Below are positions 16,628 through 25,614 of a stretch of 64,000 bases of DNA, piece by piece. The notes under the pieces are model-generated. The model worked only from the letters and a program-made list of their open reading frames with translations. It did not search any database and had not been told where the DNA came from. Position numbers and translations under genes: made by a program. Source of the stretch: Pseudaminobacter soli (ex Zhang et al. 2022). Its GTDB lineage: Bacteria; Pseudomonadota; Alphaproteobacteria; Rhizobiales; Rhizobiaceae. The stretch spans positions 80,681-144,680 of the forward strand of contig NZ_JABVCF010000015.1 in NCBI RefSeq assembly GCF_014595955.1. The letters are read 5' to 3'. The first letter of the stretch is position 1. Every line of letters begins with the position of its first letter.

Positions 16628-17224
16628 TCAATCCGGCTGCGGCGCGGCCCGTCGGCCGGAACCGTAGGAAGCGGCGATGCGTGCTGCCAGTTCGTCCAGG
16701 GAATGCGATTCGGTGTCGAGGACGAGGTCCGGTCTGTCCGGCGGCTGATAGGTACTGTTATAGCCGATGAGGGTGTCGATCTCGCCGCGCATCGCCTTGC
16801 CATACAACCCCTTCGGATCTCTTTGCGCGCAGGTCTGCGTGGAGCAGGCGACATAGCCGATCGTCAGGTTTCTGACGTGCGCGCGAACGTGCTCGCGAGC
16901 ATCCTGACCAGCGGTAAGGGCGGCGACCACGACATGGAAGCCGGCGTCCGCCGCCTTGTTGGCAAGATGCACCAGGATGGAGACCACGCGCAGACGGTTG
17001 TCCGCGCCAAATCCGAAGTCGGCTCCAAAGAAATCACGAACCTCATCCCCGTCAAACAGAATGGCGGGAATCCCCTCCTTGCGGAGGTCGGCAACGACGC
17101 GGGTCGCGAGGGTCGTCTTGCCGGCCGAGGTTGGCCCGAGCAGCCATAGCACGGTTCCCGGTCGCGGGAGCTCAACGTCTTGCAAGGGTGCCGTTCCGAA
17201 ATGCTTCGCTCCGCTCACCATCAT
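16628..17224 (-). CDS. cysC: Adenylylsulfate (APS) kinase
   Basis: It phosphorylates APS to PAPS with ATP in the cytosol. The P-loop is GPTSAGKTT, followed by ILFDGDEVRDFFGADFGF (the DGD-x-x-R element), a Gln/His-type lid, and RDPKGLYGKA, which is the conserved RDPKGLY of CysC. The length of 198 residues is normal. It is 16 bases downstream of the pyruvate-kinase/ATP-sulfurylase fusion, so the pair can convert sulfate to PAPS. Because it lies in an EPS locus and not beside cysDN or cysH, PAPS may serve polysaccharide sulfation, but no sulfotransferase is seen in the window. Confidence 0.92.
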   Translation of the reverse strand: MMVSGAKHFGTAPLQDVELPRPGTVLWLLGPTSAGKTTLATRVVADLRKEGIPAILFDGDEVRDFFGADFGFGADNRLRVVSILVHLANKAADAGFHVVVAALTAGQDAREHVRAHVRNLTIGYVACSTQTCAQRDPKGLYGKAMRGEIDTLIGYNSTYQPPDRPDLVLDTESHSLDELAARIAASYGSGRRAAPQPD

Positions 17225-17240
17225 CTATCCCCACCTGGGC

Positions 17241-19430
17241 CTAATCCTGGAATACGGCGTGTTTCATCATCAACTCCGCGCGCACCACATCCTGCACCTC
17301 GGACCGCATCATCCAGTTTGGCAGCGCCTCTCCGGCCTTCAAGGCTCGCCGGATCTCCGTGCCGCTGATCGACCTGGCAGTCGTGCAGGCGTTGATGTCG
17401 ACATAGCGCTCGGACTGGGTGTCGTAGCCGACTGCATCGAAGAAGATCGGCTCTATGCCGAGATCGCCGAGTTCGTCGAACAGTTCCCTATTGGCGTTCG
17501 CGCCGTAAAAACCTCCGACGCCGGTGTGGTCCCGCCCGACGATGAAATGGCTGCAGCCCATGTTCTTGCGGCAAAGGGCTGTGAAGACTGCCTCGCGAGG
17601 GCCGGCAAATCGCGGGTAGGTGATGAAGCTTGCGAGCACCACCTTGCCGGGAGGATAAATGCCGTAGTCCAGCATGGCCTGGTAGCCGTCGAGAATAAGA
17701 TGCGGCACGAAATCTCCGCTCTTGGCGTGTCCGATTACCGGGCTGATCAACAGGCCGTCGGCGTAGGTGCGGTCCAGGGCGGCGATCTGGATCGCCTCGT
17801 GGCCGCGATGGACCAGGTTGCGCCCGTGGAAGGCCACCACGCGGCTCCAGCCTTTGTGCCCGAAGAGCATGCGCAGTTGGACCGGCGTCAGGTCGTAGCG
17901 CCGGTACGGCACAGGCAGCGGCTGGATGAGGGTCACGTTACCGGCCAGGAAGTGTCCGCCGCGCGCGAGCACCCGGGCCACGCCGGGATGCTCGCGCGAG
18001 TCGGTGCCGAACCATTTGCGCGCCAGAACCTCCGGCTCGAGCTGGTGAGTTTCGGATATGTCGAGAACGGAATGCGGCAACCCGCTCGTGCTTGTAAGCA
18101 GAACGCGGTCGCCCGTCGCAAAACGGCTTGCGCTTTCCTTGGGCACAGGCAGCACGATCGGCATCGTCCAGGCCAGGCCGGAAGGAAGCCGGTTGTGTTC
18201 GAGCACGCTCTCCAGGCACGCTTTGTCCATGAAACCGCACAGGGGTGAGAAAGTGCCGCGGGCGATCTGTTCGACGTCGGTCAATTCATCGTCGCTGACC
18301 GTGATCACGGGCATGTCCTGGATTGCCAGATCCTCGGCCGGTCCGAGCGTTCGGGAGACCAGGCGCCCACCATGAGGCTCGATCCCGGACGTGAGGTCTG
18401 AGGGGCGCACTTCTATGGCGCGCGCGCCGCCACTCACATTCTGCTGGAACTGCTGGACGACCTTCACCACCATCCTGGCACAGTTCACTGGATATTGGCC
18501 GATGGCCGTTTCTGCCGCGAGCACAAGCCCATCGGCGCCGTCCACGAGGGTGTTGTAGATATCGTTGACTTCCGCCCGCGTCGGCGTTGGCGCACTGGTC
18601 ATCGACTCGAGCAGGTTGGTCGCGACATAGACCTTGGCGCCATGCGCCTTGGCCTGTTGAATGATACTTTTCTGAACCTCGGGGATCTGCTCGATCGGGA
18701 CTTCCCGAGACAGGTCGCCGCGGTCGATCAGGATCGCATCCGATTTCTCGGCAATTGCACCCAGATTGCGCAAGCCGCTCAGGCACTCGATCTTGGAGAT
18801 CACGGTTGCGCCGGCGCCGGCATGAGCCCGGATCGCGTCGACGTCCGACGCACGACGGGCGAAGGAAAGCGCGAAATGACGGATGCCCATCCTGGCGCCG
18901 ATCGAGATGGCCGCAAGATCCTTTTCGGTCGTGGGCGGCATCTCAATCTCGCGTTGCACGGTGACTGCCTTGTTCTGACCGACCTCTCCGCCATTCAGTA
19001 CTCTCAGCACGACTTCGTCGTCGTCTTTCTCTACGACCTGAGCCAGGACCGCATTGAAGTCGATGCTGATGAAATCGCCGACTTGCAGTTTGCCGACGAT
19101 GTAGGCCGGGTAGAGGCTGATGCTGAACTGGCCGCCCGCTGCCGGCCGCGCACGGGCGGTCAGGAACCGGCTTTCCCGCACCGTGACCTTGCCGTCGGCC
19201 AGCGGGCCCGTGCGGATTTGCGCACCTTCTGTATCGAGACAAATCGGAACGGACGTCCGCCTCTGGATGAAATTCACGATCCGCTCGAGATCCTCGATCT
19301 TCGTGTGTGACAGATTGAGGCGCAACAGCGAGGTGCCGGCACGTTCCAGCCAGTGGATGACCCTGTCATTGAGGGATGCCGGACCCAGCGTGCACAGGAG
19401 TTCGACTTGCCTGTCATTCATGGCAGCCAC
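17241..19430 (-). CDS. sat: Pyruvate kinase-like domain fused to ATP sulfurylase (Sat)
   Basis: The 729-residue protein has a pyruvate kinase-like half (about 5-335) and a dissimilatory-type Sat half (about 350-729). The PK half shows LLRLNLSHT, DTEGAQIRTG, catalytic-Lys segment SKIE (K213, E215), RGDLSREVP (D239), VATNLLESM (T271) and a PTPTRAEVND helix. It lacks the regulatory C-terminal PK domain and has substitutions such as LAAETA for LSGETA. The Sat half shows TFSPLCGFM, HGRNLVHRGHE (535-545, where canonical Sat has QxRNPxHxxHE) and VGRDHTGVGG (631-640). All main catalytic positions of PK appear kept. Fusion may regenerate ATP from PEP beside an ATP-consuming enzyme, or the PK part may be regulatory. 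It pairs with the adjacent APS kinase. Confidence 0.85.
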   Translation of the reverse strand: MAAMNDRQVELLCTLGPASLNDRVIHWLERAGTSLLRLNLSHTKIEDLERIVNFIQRRTSVPICLDTEGAQIRTGPLADGKVTVRESRFLTARARPAAGGQFSISLYPAYIVGKLQVGDFISIDFNAVLAQVVEKDDDEVVLRVLNGGEVGQNKAVTVQREIEMPPTTEKDLAAISIGARMGIRHFALSFARRASDVDAIRAHAGAGATVISKIECLSGLRNLGAIAEKSDAILIDRGDLSREVPIEQIPEVQKSIIQQAKAHGAKVYVATNLLESMTSAPTPTRAEVNDIYNTLVDGADGLVLAAETAIGQYPVNCARMVVKVVQQFQQNVSGGARAIEVRPSDLTSGIEPHGGRLVSRTLGPAEDLAIQDMPVITVSDDELTDVEQIARGTFSPLCGFMDKACLESVLEHNRLPSGLAWTMPIVLPVPKESASRFATGDRVLLTSTSGLPHSVLDISETHQLEPEVLARKWFGTDSREHPGVARVLARGGHFLAGNVTLIQPLPVPYRRYDLTPVQLRMLFGHKGWSRVVAFHGRNLVHRGHEAIQIAALDRTYADGLLISPVIGHAKSGDFVPHLILDGYQAMLDYGIYPPGKVVLASFITYPRFAGPREAVFTALCRKNMGCSHFIVGRDHTGVGGFYGANANRELFDELGDLGIEPIFFDAVGYDTQSERYVDINACTTARSISGTEIRRALKAGEALPNWMMRSEVQDVVRAELMMKHAVFQD

Positions 19431-19548
19431 CTTTGGTTCGTGATGTGCTCTGAAATTCAGCCGGCGCCGGCGCGCACTCCGGCGGGCGGCATGCGAGTTG
19501 TTGCTGCGGTGACGGGTTGCGTTCTGTCGACCCCGCCCAACTGCCCGG

Positions 19549-20574
19549 TCACGGCGTCTCGTCCGGGAATCGGCTCACACCCGGATGCGAGGCGACCCAC
19601 CGCCGGCGGGCCGCGGCCCAACATGCACGAGCGTCAGCGCCCGTCATCAGCCCAAAGCCGGGCGGCGGCAATGGAAGCTCCGACGGTATTGGCTCGTCAG
19701 GGAGCCACAGCAGCATGTTGTCGCGGCTTTCGATCAATTTTTGCCAAGTTCGCCGTAGCCGGGGAAAGCCGCGCATCTTTGCGGAGGCCAGCGCGAAGAT
19801 CGAGCCAGTGATTTTGAGGCTGGGAGACACCTCAGTGGCCTTGATCGGCGCCTGGTGGGTAAATTCTCCCTTGGCGAGATAGGGCTGCATGCGGATCAGC
19901 GTTCGGTCGATCGCGACCGTCTGATCCATTCCGTCCCGATTATTGGACGCTGGATCCAGGCTGATCCCCGAGAAACAGCCGTCGAATAGGCAATCTTCAA
20001 TGGCGCCGCTGAGGAGATAGTCGTTTTCGACCGCGTCATCCCTGATTTCGCTCAGCCAGCTTCCCTTCAGGCGAAAGCCATCGGCTCGATTGGCAAAGCG
20101 AATGCCGTCCCAGCAGCGGCGTGCCCGAACCCCCTCGATTGTTGCGCCAGTCGTTCCGTCCCTGACAAGAAGAGCCGCACTATTGCAATATGTTGGCCGC
20201 CAGTCCGACGTCAGCGGCACCTGGCCATCGAAGCGTCCGCCGATGAAGCGCACTCCAGGACAGTTGCGAATGACCACTGGATAGGAATTCGTTGGCAGCG
20301 TCCCGACTTCGCAGCTCAAGACGAGTCCCGGATCGCTGTTCCTGCTGTTCGAGACGATGAAGGAGGCATGTTGCGCGTCGATTGTCGCTCCCATCGGGAG
20401 ATCGCGAGCTACCCATGGTTTGTAGCCGTACTCTCCGCTTAAAACGATTCGCGCCCCTTTCCCGTTGGCATCCGACTGATCGGGCATCGACTGGCTGCGT
20501 GCCCGGGCAGGCTGCGGCAACAGCGGGAACACAGGGCAAAGGCCAGCGACGCGGATGAATGATCGACGGTCCAT
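19549..20574 (-). CDS. Tat-exported right-handed beta-helix protein
   Basis: The 341-residue protein starts MDRRSFIRVAGLCPVFPLL, a twin-arginine signal, and continues with repeated short strands rich in Asn, Gly and Asp. Examples are PVVIRNCPGVRFIGGRFDG, GATIEGVRARRCWDGIRF and AIEDCLFDGCFSGISL, as in parallel beta-helix polysaccharide lyases and epimerases. The start at 20574 was chosen because it creates the signal peptide and lies 2 bases after the upstream stop; the longer frame lacks support. It probably acts on EPS in the periplasm (lyase, hydrolase or epimerase). No catalytic residues could be assigned. Confidence 0.78.
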   Translation of the reverse strand: MDRRSFIRVAGLCPVFPLLPQPARARSQSMPDQSDANGKGARIVLSGEYGYKPWVARDLPMGATIDAQHASFIVSNSRNSDPGLVLSCEVGTLPTNSYPVVIRNCPGVRFIGGRFDGQVPLTSDWRPTYCNSAALLVRDGTTGATIEGVRARRCWDGIRFANRADGFRLKGSWLSEIRDDAVENDYLLSGAIEDCLFDGCFSGISLDPASNNRDGMDQTVAIDRTLIRMQPYLAKGEFTHQAPIKATEVSPSLKITGSIFALASAKMRGFPRLRRTWQKLIESRDNMLLWLPDEPIPSELPLPPPGFGLMTGADARACWAAARRRWVASHPGVSRFPDETP

Positions 20575-20576
20575 TC

Positions 20577-21452
20577 CTAGCCTCCTACTGGCGGGAGCCT
20601 GTCGCGGCAGGCGAGCAACAGCCCCCTCAGCGCCCGCTCGGCCACCTCGTCGGGCGATGCCAACGGCCCGACGTCGACGGCCGCCAGCACTCCTGCCCGA
20701 TTTGCTGCTCGCGTCCCTGTTTTTAAGTCGGCTGCCATCTCGCGGCATGCACGATCTGCCGCAACCCAGACCTCAAGATCGCCATCGGGAGATGCCTTTT
20801 GCATACGCGAGGATTGGTCGCCTCTCTTGAGGAGACGCCCCTGGGCAGTGACGATATCGCCGCGCAGATGCAGAAAGACAACGTCATCCACGCCGATGGA
20901 AGATAGAATGTCGAGCCAATTCTCGGAGGTTCTTCTGCGTCTGCTCTTCAGGAATACAGACCAGAACCCCTGTAACAGTCCCTGATCCAGAACGAGAATG
21001 GAGGCGCTGCTGGATCTCTTGTCGAGGATATATGCCGACAGATAGCACAAGTGCCATATCTCTCTGACCAGATCGATCGCCGTCGCTTGTCCGCCCTCTG
21101 CAACGAACCGTGCAATTCTCACGCTTAGCCGGCGAAACTCACGATCCGCCAGTCGCGAACTGATGATGCCAAATCGATAAAGCTGCCTTCCAACAAAGGT
21201 TCGCTTCTCGTAGGCAGATCGATCCTCGTCTACCGCTAGGTTGCACTGTTGCAATTTGTTGCCGAGCAGATTGGCGACCGTCGTCTTTCCAATGCCGGGA
21301 AGGCCGAAGAATTCCACAAAACGAACGTTTGTTTGGACGCGCGCTTCGGCGTCCGTCAAAGGGTCGAGAAGCTTCTGCAAAGTCATTCGATTTGAGTCCG
21401 TGCGGTTCCCAGAAAGCGAAACGGCTGGCTTCCTCAGGTGCTCAGCATTCAA
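20577..21452 (-). CDS. P-loop kinase-like protein, unknown substrate
   Basis: The 291-residue protein has a Walker A motif FFGLPGIGKTTVANLLG near residues 48-64 and a hydrophobic strand SASILVLDQGLLQGFW like a Walker B/DRG element. A lid-type region follows (LLKRGDQSSRMQKAS). It resembles thymidylate-kinase-like or adenylate-kinase-like ATPases found in EPS clusters, but no substrate is recognised. Its ATG overlaps the stop of the polymerase by four bases (ATGA), and the beta-helix gene starts 2 bases later, so the three genes are one transcription unit. Confidence 0.75.
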   Translation of the reverse strand: MNAEHLRKPAVSLSGNRTDSNRMTLQKLLDPLTDAEARVQTNVRFVEFFGLPGIGKTTVANLLGNKLQQCNLAVDEDRSAYEKRTFVGRQLYRFGIISSRLADREFRRLSVRIARFVAEGGQATAIDLVREIWHLCYLSAYILDKRSSSASILVLDQGLLQGFWSVFLKSRRRRTSENWLDILSSIGVDDVVFLHLRGDIVTAQGRLLKRGDQSSRMQKASPDGDLEVWVAADRACREMAADLKTGTRAANRAGVLAAVDVGPLASPDEVAERALRGLLLACRDRLPPVGG

Positions 21453-22840
21453 GCATGCGCCGCTGGCATCTTCAGCTCAGCATTCGCACCAAGGCCGGAT
21501 CTGACTGATCGCTGCAGGCCACGGTAGAACATCAACAGCGCCAGCGGCAGCCAAAAGAACGGGGCGGTCGACGGACCGAAGGAATCGCTCATCTGGTTTG
21601 CGACGACATAGTTCAGCACGGATACCGCTGATCCGAGAACCATCACATCGGCTTTCCCCGTGTGCTCGCTCGCCCCCTTGGCGTTCAGCGTGAGAAGGAT
21701 CGCGCTGATCAGGTAGGTTGCGACCAGCAGAACCATGACGATGATCAGTGCGAGGCCGGGCACCCCCAGCGTTCTGAAGTATTCAATAAGCAAGTTGTGA
21801 CTATGGGGGGCTATATCGCCCACCGGCTGTCCTGCGCCCACTCCCGTGAACGGATGCAAGAGGCCCAAATCGATCGAAATCGACCACAGTCGCTCTCGCG
21901 ACACAATGGAATGCGCCTCGCCACCGGTAAGCTGGACTGTCAACAGCCTGTAGGCGCGTGGATTTAGGAATTGCAAAGTCAGGACACTTGCCCCAAGCAG
22001 CAAGGGAGCCGTGAGTACTCCGGCAATTATCGAAAGCGGGCGCTGTCTCCTTATTGTGAGATAGATTCCGTATAGCCCGAAGAAAATGCCAAGCCCTGAA
22101 ATGCCAACGATGAAGTTGGTTTTCGAGCCCGACTTAACCAGGCCGAGGACGACAGCAGCCAGGCAGCCCCAAAGAAGAACCCGATACTTGCGGGAGATGA
22201 CCAGCACGGCAGCAACAAGCGGCAGGCCGGCCGACAAGGCAATGCCCAGTTGGTTCGCATGCTTGAAGTAACCTTCAGCCCGGTCGGAGAATCTGGCGTC
22301 GCCCATGCCGAGCATCACGAGGCAGGATGTCACGACGCTCATGACGATGACTGCCAACACAATCCTATCAACTGCCTCAAAACCGTCAGGCCTCATTGAA
22401 ATCACCAAGACCGCTGGAATCAGGGCGAAGCCAAACACCTGGGCAAAAACCGCGCGCATGGTCCTGATCGGATTATCGGCATGAAGCATAGATAAGAGCG
22501 AAAGAACGATGATTGCGGTAGATGTCGTCAGCACGGCAGTCGCAAAGGCAGCCTCGGTCCGATGAAGGCGCGTTGTCAGTTGGCCATAGAAGACGACGCT
22601 CACCACGGCGCAATACAAACCCAGGAAAAATGAAATCGAGCCATCAGTTCCGGCAATCCGCGTGGCACCGGGGAACCATATCGACACGACGAGCAGGAGG
22701 ACGGAAGCTTGCAGCATAGGGTGGTCCGTGGACGCCAAGCTACTGGAGACACCGAAGATCGACTGCGGGGAGTCACTCACGCGCCGCCGAGTTACATGCC
22801 CAGGGCGCTCATATCTCTCGCGGCCCACATGCGATACCAA
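21449..22840 (-). CDS. O-antigen ligase/polymerase-like membrane protein (Wzy)
   Basis: This 463-residue integral membrane protein has about 12 hydrophobic helices and a large loop before the C-terminal helices. The loop contains HSIVSRERLWSISIDLGLLHPFTGVGAGQP and then HSHNLLIEYFRTLGVPG. The R-x3-W, G-x-G and H-S-H-N elements are typical of Wzy_C/O-antigen ligase proteins. It would polymerise EPS repeat units in the periplasmic leaflet. The start is uncertain; an internal ATG at 22717 (MLQASVLLLVV) directly begins the first helix. It is the first gene of the right EPS operon, with a candidate operator about 70 bases upstream. No flippase (Wzx) is in the window. Confidence 0.88.
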   Translation of the reverse strand: MVSHVGRERYERPGHVTRRRVSDSPQSIFGVSSSLASTDHPMLQASVLLLVVSIWFPGATRIAGTDGSISFFLGLYCAVVSVVFYGQLTTRLHRTEAAFATAVLTTSTAIIVLSLLSMLHADNPIRTMRAVFAQVFGFALIPAVLVISMRPDGFEAVDRIVLAVIVMSVVTSCLVMLGMGDARFSDRAEGYFKHANQLGIALSAGLPLVAAVLVISRKYRVLLWGCLAAVVLGLVKSGSKTNFIVGISGLGIFFGLYGIYLTIRRQRPLSIIAGVLTAPLLLGASVLTLQFLNPRAYRLLTVQLTGGEAHSIVSRERLWSISIDLGLLHPFTGVGAGQPVGDIAPHSHNLLIEYFRTLGVPGLALIIVMVLLVATYLISAILLTLNAKGASEHTGKADVMVLGSAVSVLNYVVANQMSDSFGPSTAPFFWLPLALLMFYRGLQRSVRSGLGANAELKMPAAHA

Positions 22841-23581
22841 CCATCAAACCGCGATTGAGGTAGTTCCTAAGCCAGGATTCCGTATGGACGGAAAGCGCAG
22901 AGTATCTTTCTCATGAGAAAGGCTGCCGCAGTTCGGGTGAAACTCATCCCGAAATCCTGTTTGATGTGCTCTTAGCCCCTCAACGGGAGTCTGACTAGCG
23001 GCGAACATATTACAGGATATTGATCAAACTTGAAATGTAATAAGACTGAAATTTGCCTCTACATCTGGACTTAGTCGACAATATATCACCAACCAATAGA
23101 GAGACACCCAACCAATATCATGTTACTTGAGTATTCGATGATGTCCGAGCTGCCTAGCTCAAGTATATACTTTATCACCGTGGTTACAACGTTCGGACAG
23201 TAGCCGGGCGGCTTGGGAACGTTGGCGGCACTCAAGAGGCCGAGCCGGTCTTCAGGAGAAATTTTGTTAGACCCGACCTATTGAATCGGGATTCCCAAAT
23301 CAGCGTCGCCGGCCACCTGCTCCAGCGCGGCCGCAGCGTAGGCGAAGGGCCGGGCGCGCGACCTAGCCTGCTTCCGGTCGTCGTCGTGGCGATCCTGAGC
23401 ATCCTCATCGTGGCGATGCCGGGCTCGCTGTTCAAGCTATGGCCCTACAATCTGAGCCTCTCCTTCTCGTCCAGGATTGAACCAGAAGTCGTGGAGTCCA
23501 CCGAACAGATTTTCGCCTCAGCGTTGACGGCACGACGTAGCCGATCGGGCCGATCGGCCACCCCGGGACAGCCCGCCTCCC
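22841..23581. other. Intergenic region, promoter of the right EPS operon
   Basis: I see no convincing gene in these 741 bases. The stretch 22990-23190 is AT-rich and probably holds the promoter for the polymerase operon on minus. A plus-strand frame at 23281-23589 encodes one hydrophobic segment followed by FKLWPYNLSLSFSS, which faintly resembles the N-terminus of an ABC permease; it overlaps the cyclase gene end and is not supported as a working gene. Confidence 0.5.
22907..22920. promoter_or_regulatory. 14-bp perfect palindrome upstream of polymerase operon
   Basis: TTTCTCATGAGAAA is a perfect palindrome 67 bases upstream of the polymerase start. It could be a regulator site for the right EPS operon. 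No regulator is identified. Confidence 0.35.
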
Positions 23582-25249
23582 TTAAGTAAGCTGATCCAAA
23601 TCTTGGATATCTGGCGGGATCAAAAGGAAGGCTTCCATGGACCCTCTTCCTTTCAGATTGATCCGCCCGCGAGATTCGAAGTTGTAACGGCCAGCGAGAA
23701 CTTGACGCGCCGCCTTCGAGACCTGAATCCGGCCAGGCAGGCTGCCTGCCTCGAGCCGGCTTGCCACATTCACCGTATCGCCCCACACATCATAGGTGAA
23801 CTTGTGGTGACCGATGATCCCTGCGACCACAGGCCCTGTGTGGATGCCAATTCGAATCTGGAGCGGGCTGTGCTCGCCGGTTCCGTTGATCTGCTCCAAT
23901 GCCGCCAGCATCCCAAGTCCGAATTCCGCAATCAGCCCTGTGTGGTCGGGCTGCGACTCCGGCAGACCTGTCGCTGCCATATAGGCATCCCCGATCGTCT
24001 TGATCTTCTCTACCCCGAGCCGGAGGGCGAGCCTATCGAAGTGGGAGAACACGCGGTTAAGGCGATCCACCAGCCGGGACGGTGTCATCAGCGCCGCCGT
24101 GGGCGTGAACTCGACGAGATCGGCGAAAAGAATCGAAACGTTCTCGAACCGGTCGGCGATGAATGTCTCGCCCGCATTGAGGCGCATCATTACCGGGCCT
24201 GGAAGGATATTGCGAAGCAAAGCCTCCGAACGGTCCTTCTCCACCTTCAACTGGGCAAGGTACGACTGCTCGCGGTCGTGCCAGCGCTTTCGCTCCAGAC
24301 AGGTGTTGATGCGGGCGCGCAGCAAGACGTGATCGAAGGGTTTTGGCAGATAGTCGTCGGCGCCCGCCTCGATACAGCGGATGACGGCATCCGTCTCACT
24401 CAGTCCCGAGATCATGATGACCGGAATGGAGTGCCAACGTTCATCCAGCTTTAGCTGCTCGAGTACCTCGATACCGTTCATGTCGGGCATGAGCAGGTCA
24501 AGCAGGATCAAGTCGAAGCGGTCCTGGTTCAGGATCGACATGGCTTCCCGGCCCGAGGAGGCTTTAAAGACCTCGTGACCCTCGTGCATCAACCGCCGAC
24601 GCAGCAGATCCCGGTTGGTGGCATTGTCATCCACCACCAGTATGCGCCCGGCTTCATTGTACTTCGGAAGATCGTTACCTGGCCGCAGCGAACGAAGGAG
24701 GCTGACGATTGCCGCCTCGGCAGCAGCATCCGGGTGGCTTCGGACGATGTCGCCGCGATCAGCATCTCCTCGGCTGAGGTCCACGATCGCGTCGATTCGA
24801 TTGAGTAGCTGCCGCGCTGCGATCAGCAGCTTTTCAATGTCGGCCCGCAATGCATCTGCACCGTTCGAGCCATCTAGATCCTCCAAGACCATCTCGCTGT
24901 AACCGATGATGGCGTTGAGCGATGTGCGCAGATCGTGTCGGAGCCTGGCTTGGAAGCTAGCCCCGTCATCAGAACCTGCTTGCGCATCTGCCTTTATATC
25001 AACGATCCGATCGACGAGATCACTGAGTGCGCGGGCGGCGGTAAGAACCTGATGGAGGTACGGCAGCACATCGTCGAGCCGAAGGCGTTGCCCCTCCTCG
25101 ACGATGATTTCCTGATAGCCGCGGATGGCGCGAACCGGCATCAAGAGATCCTGCCATATGATCGCAAGGGCGGCGCGCCGCTCGAACTCCGCATCCACCA
25201 TAGTGCGCGCCATCCTTGGGTCCTTCTTGCTCCCTGACGCGGCGATCAC
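23582..25249 (-). CDS. HisKA-like domain, receiver and class III adenylate cyclase
   Basis: The 555-residue protein has four parts. Residues about 15-90 are helical. A HisKA-like dimer segment (about 100-165, [18 protein letters not shown]) has the H-box but no ATPase domain. A receiver (about 200-320) has ILVVDDN and phospho-Asp in LILLDLLMPD. The class III cyclase (about 350-545) has metal Asp in ILFADLVEFTP and IKTIGDAY. The specificity residues Lys (EKIKTIG) and Asp (YDVWGDTVN) indicate ATP rather than GTP as substrate. It starts with GTG overlapping the upstream receiver gene by four bases; ATG at 25213 is an alternative. It is the last gene of the H-NOX operon, so cAMP is the likely output. 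Confidence 0.92.
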   Translation of the reverse strand: MIAASGSKKDPRMARTMVDAEFERRAALAIIWQDLLMPVRAIRGYQEIIVEEGQRLRLDDVLPYLHQVLTAARALSDLVDRIVDIKADAQAGSDDGASFQARLRHDLRTSLNAIIGYSEMVLEDLDGSNGADALRADIEKLLIAARQLLNRIDAIVDLSRGDADRGDIVRSHPDAAAEAAIVSLLRSLRPGNDLPKYNEAGRILVVDDNATNRDLLRRRLMHEGHEVFKASSGREAMSILNQDRFDLILLDLLMPDMNGIEVLEQLKLDERWHSIPVIMISGLSETDAVIRCIEAGADDYLPKPFDHVLLRARINTCLERKRWHDREQSYLAQLKVEKDRSEALLRNILPGPVMMRLNAGETFIADRFENVSILFADLVEFTPTAALMTPSRLVDRLNRVFSHFDRLALRLGVEKIKTIGDAYMAATGLPESQPDHTGLIAEFGLGMLAALEQINGTGEHSPLQIRIGIHTGPVVAGIIGHHKFTYDVWGDTVNVASRLEAGSLPGRIQVSKAARQVLAGRYNFESRGRINLKGRGSMEAFLLIPPDIQDLDQLT

Positions 25250-25614
25250 CGCCTATGTAGCAGGCGCTCCATCTTCTCCAGGAGCCGGGAAAGCTCGATG
25301 GGCTTGGTGTCGTAATCGTCACAGCCCGCAGCCAACGCCCTCTCGCGGTCCGCCGTCATTGCGTGAGCAGTAAGAGCGATGACAGGAATCGACCGGGTCT
25401 CTGGATTGGCCTTGAGGCGCTGGGTCGCCTCCCATCCGTCAAGCACGGGCAAGCTCATGTCCATGAGTACGAGATCCGGCTGCTCCGTCCCGGTCAATTC
25501 CACGCCGCTGGCACCGTCGCAGGCGACCAGAACATCGTAGCCATGTCGGATCAACCGTCGGGAGAGCATATCCCTGTTCAGCTCATTATCCTCGACCAGC
25601 AGGATCTTCGTCAT
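25246..25614 (-). CDS. Single-domain response regulator (CheY-like)
   Basis: The 122-residue receiver has acidic pair E8-D9, phospho-Asp D52 (LVLMDMSLP), T82 and K104 (DYDTKPIEL), so it is fully equipped for phosphorylation. It has no output domain, so it probably acts as a phospho-relay or feedback sink. It overlaps both neighbours by four bases (ATGA with the kinase, GTGA with the cyclase), which shows tight translational coupling. Confidence 0.93.
   Translation of the reverse strand: MTKILLVEDNELNRDMLSRRLIRHGYDVLVACDGASGVELTGTEQPDLVLMDMSLPVLDGWEATQRLKANPETRSIPVIALTAHAMTADRERALAAGCDDYDTKPIELSRLLEKMERLLHRR

Noticed and set aside
23281..23589. Plus-strand frame with a hydrophobic segment and FKLWPYNLSLSF
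   Set aside because: The resemblance to an ABC permease N-terminus is faint, there is no ribosome site, and the frame runs into the end of the cyclase gene; mentioned only in the gap description.
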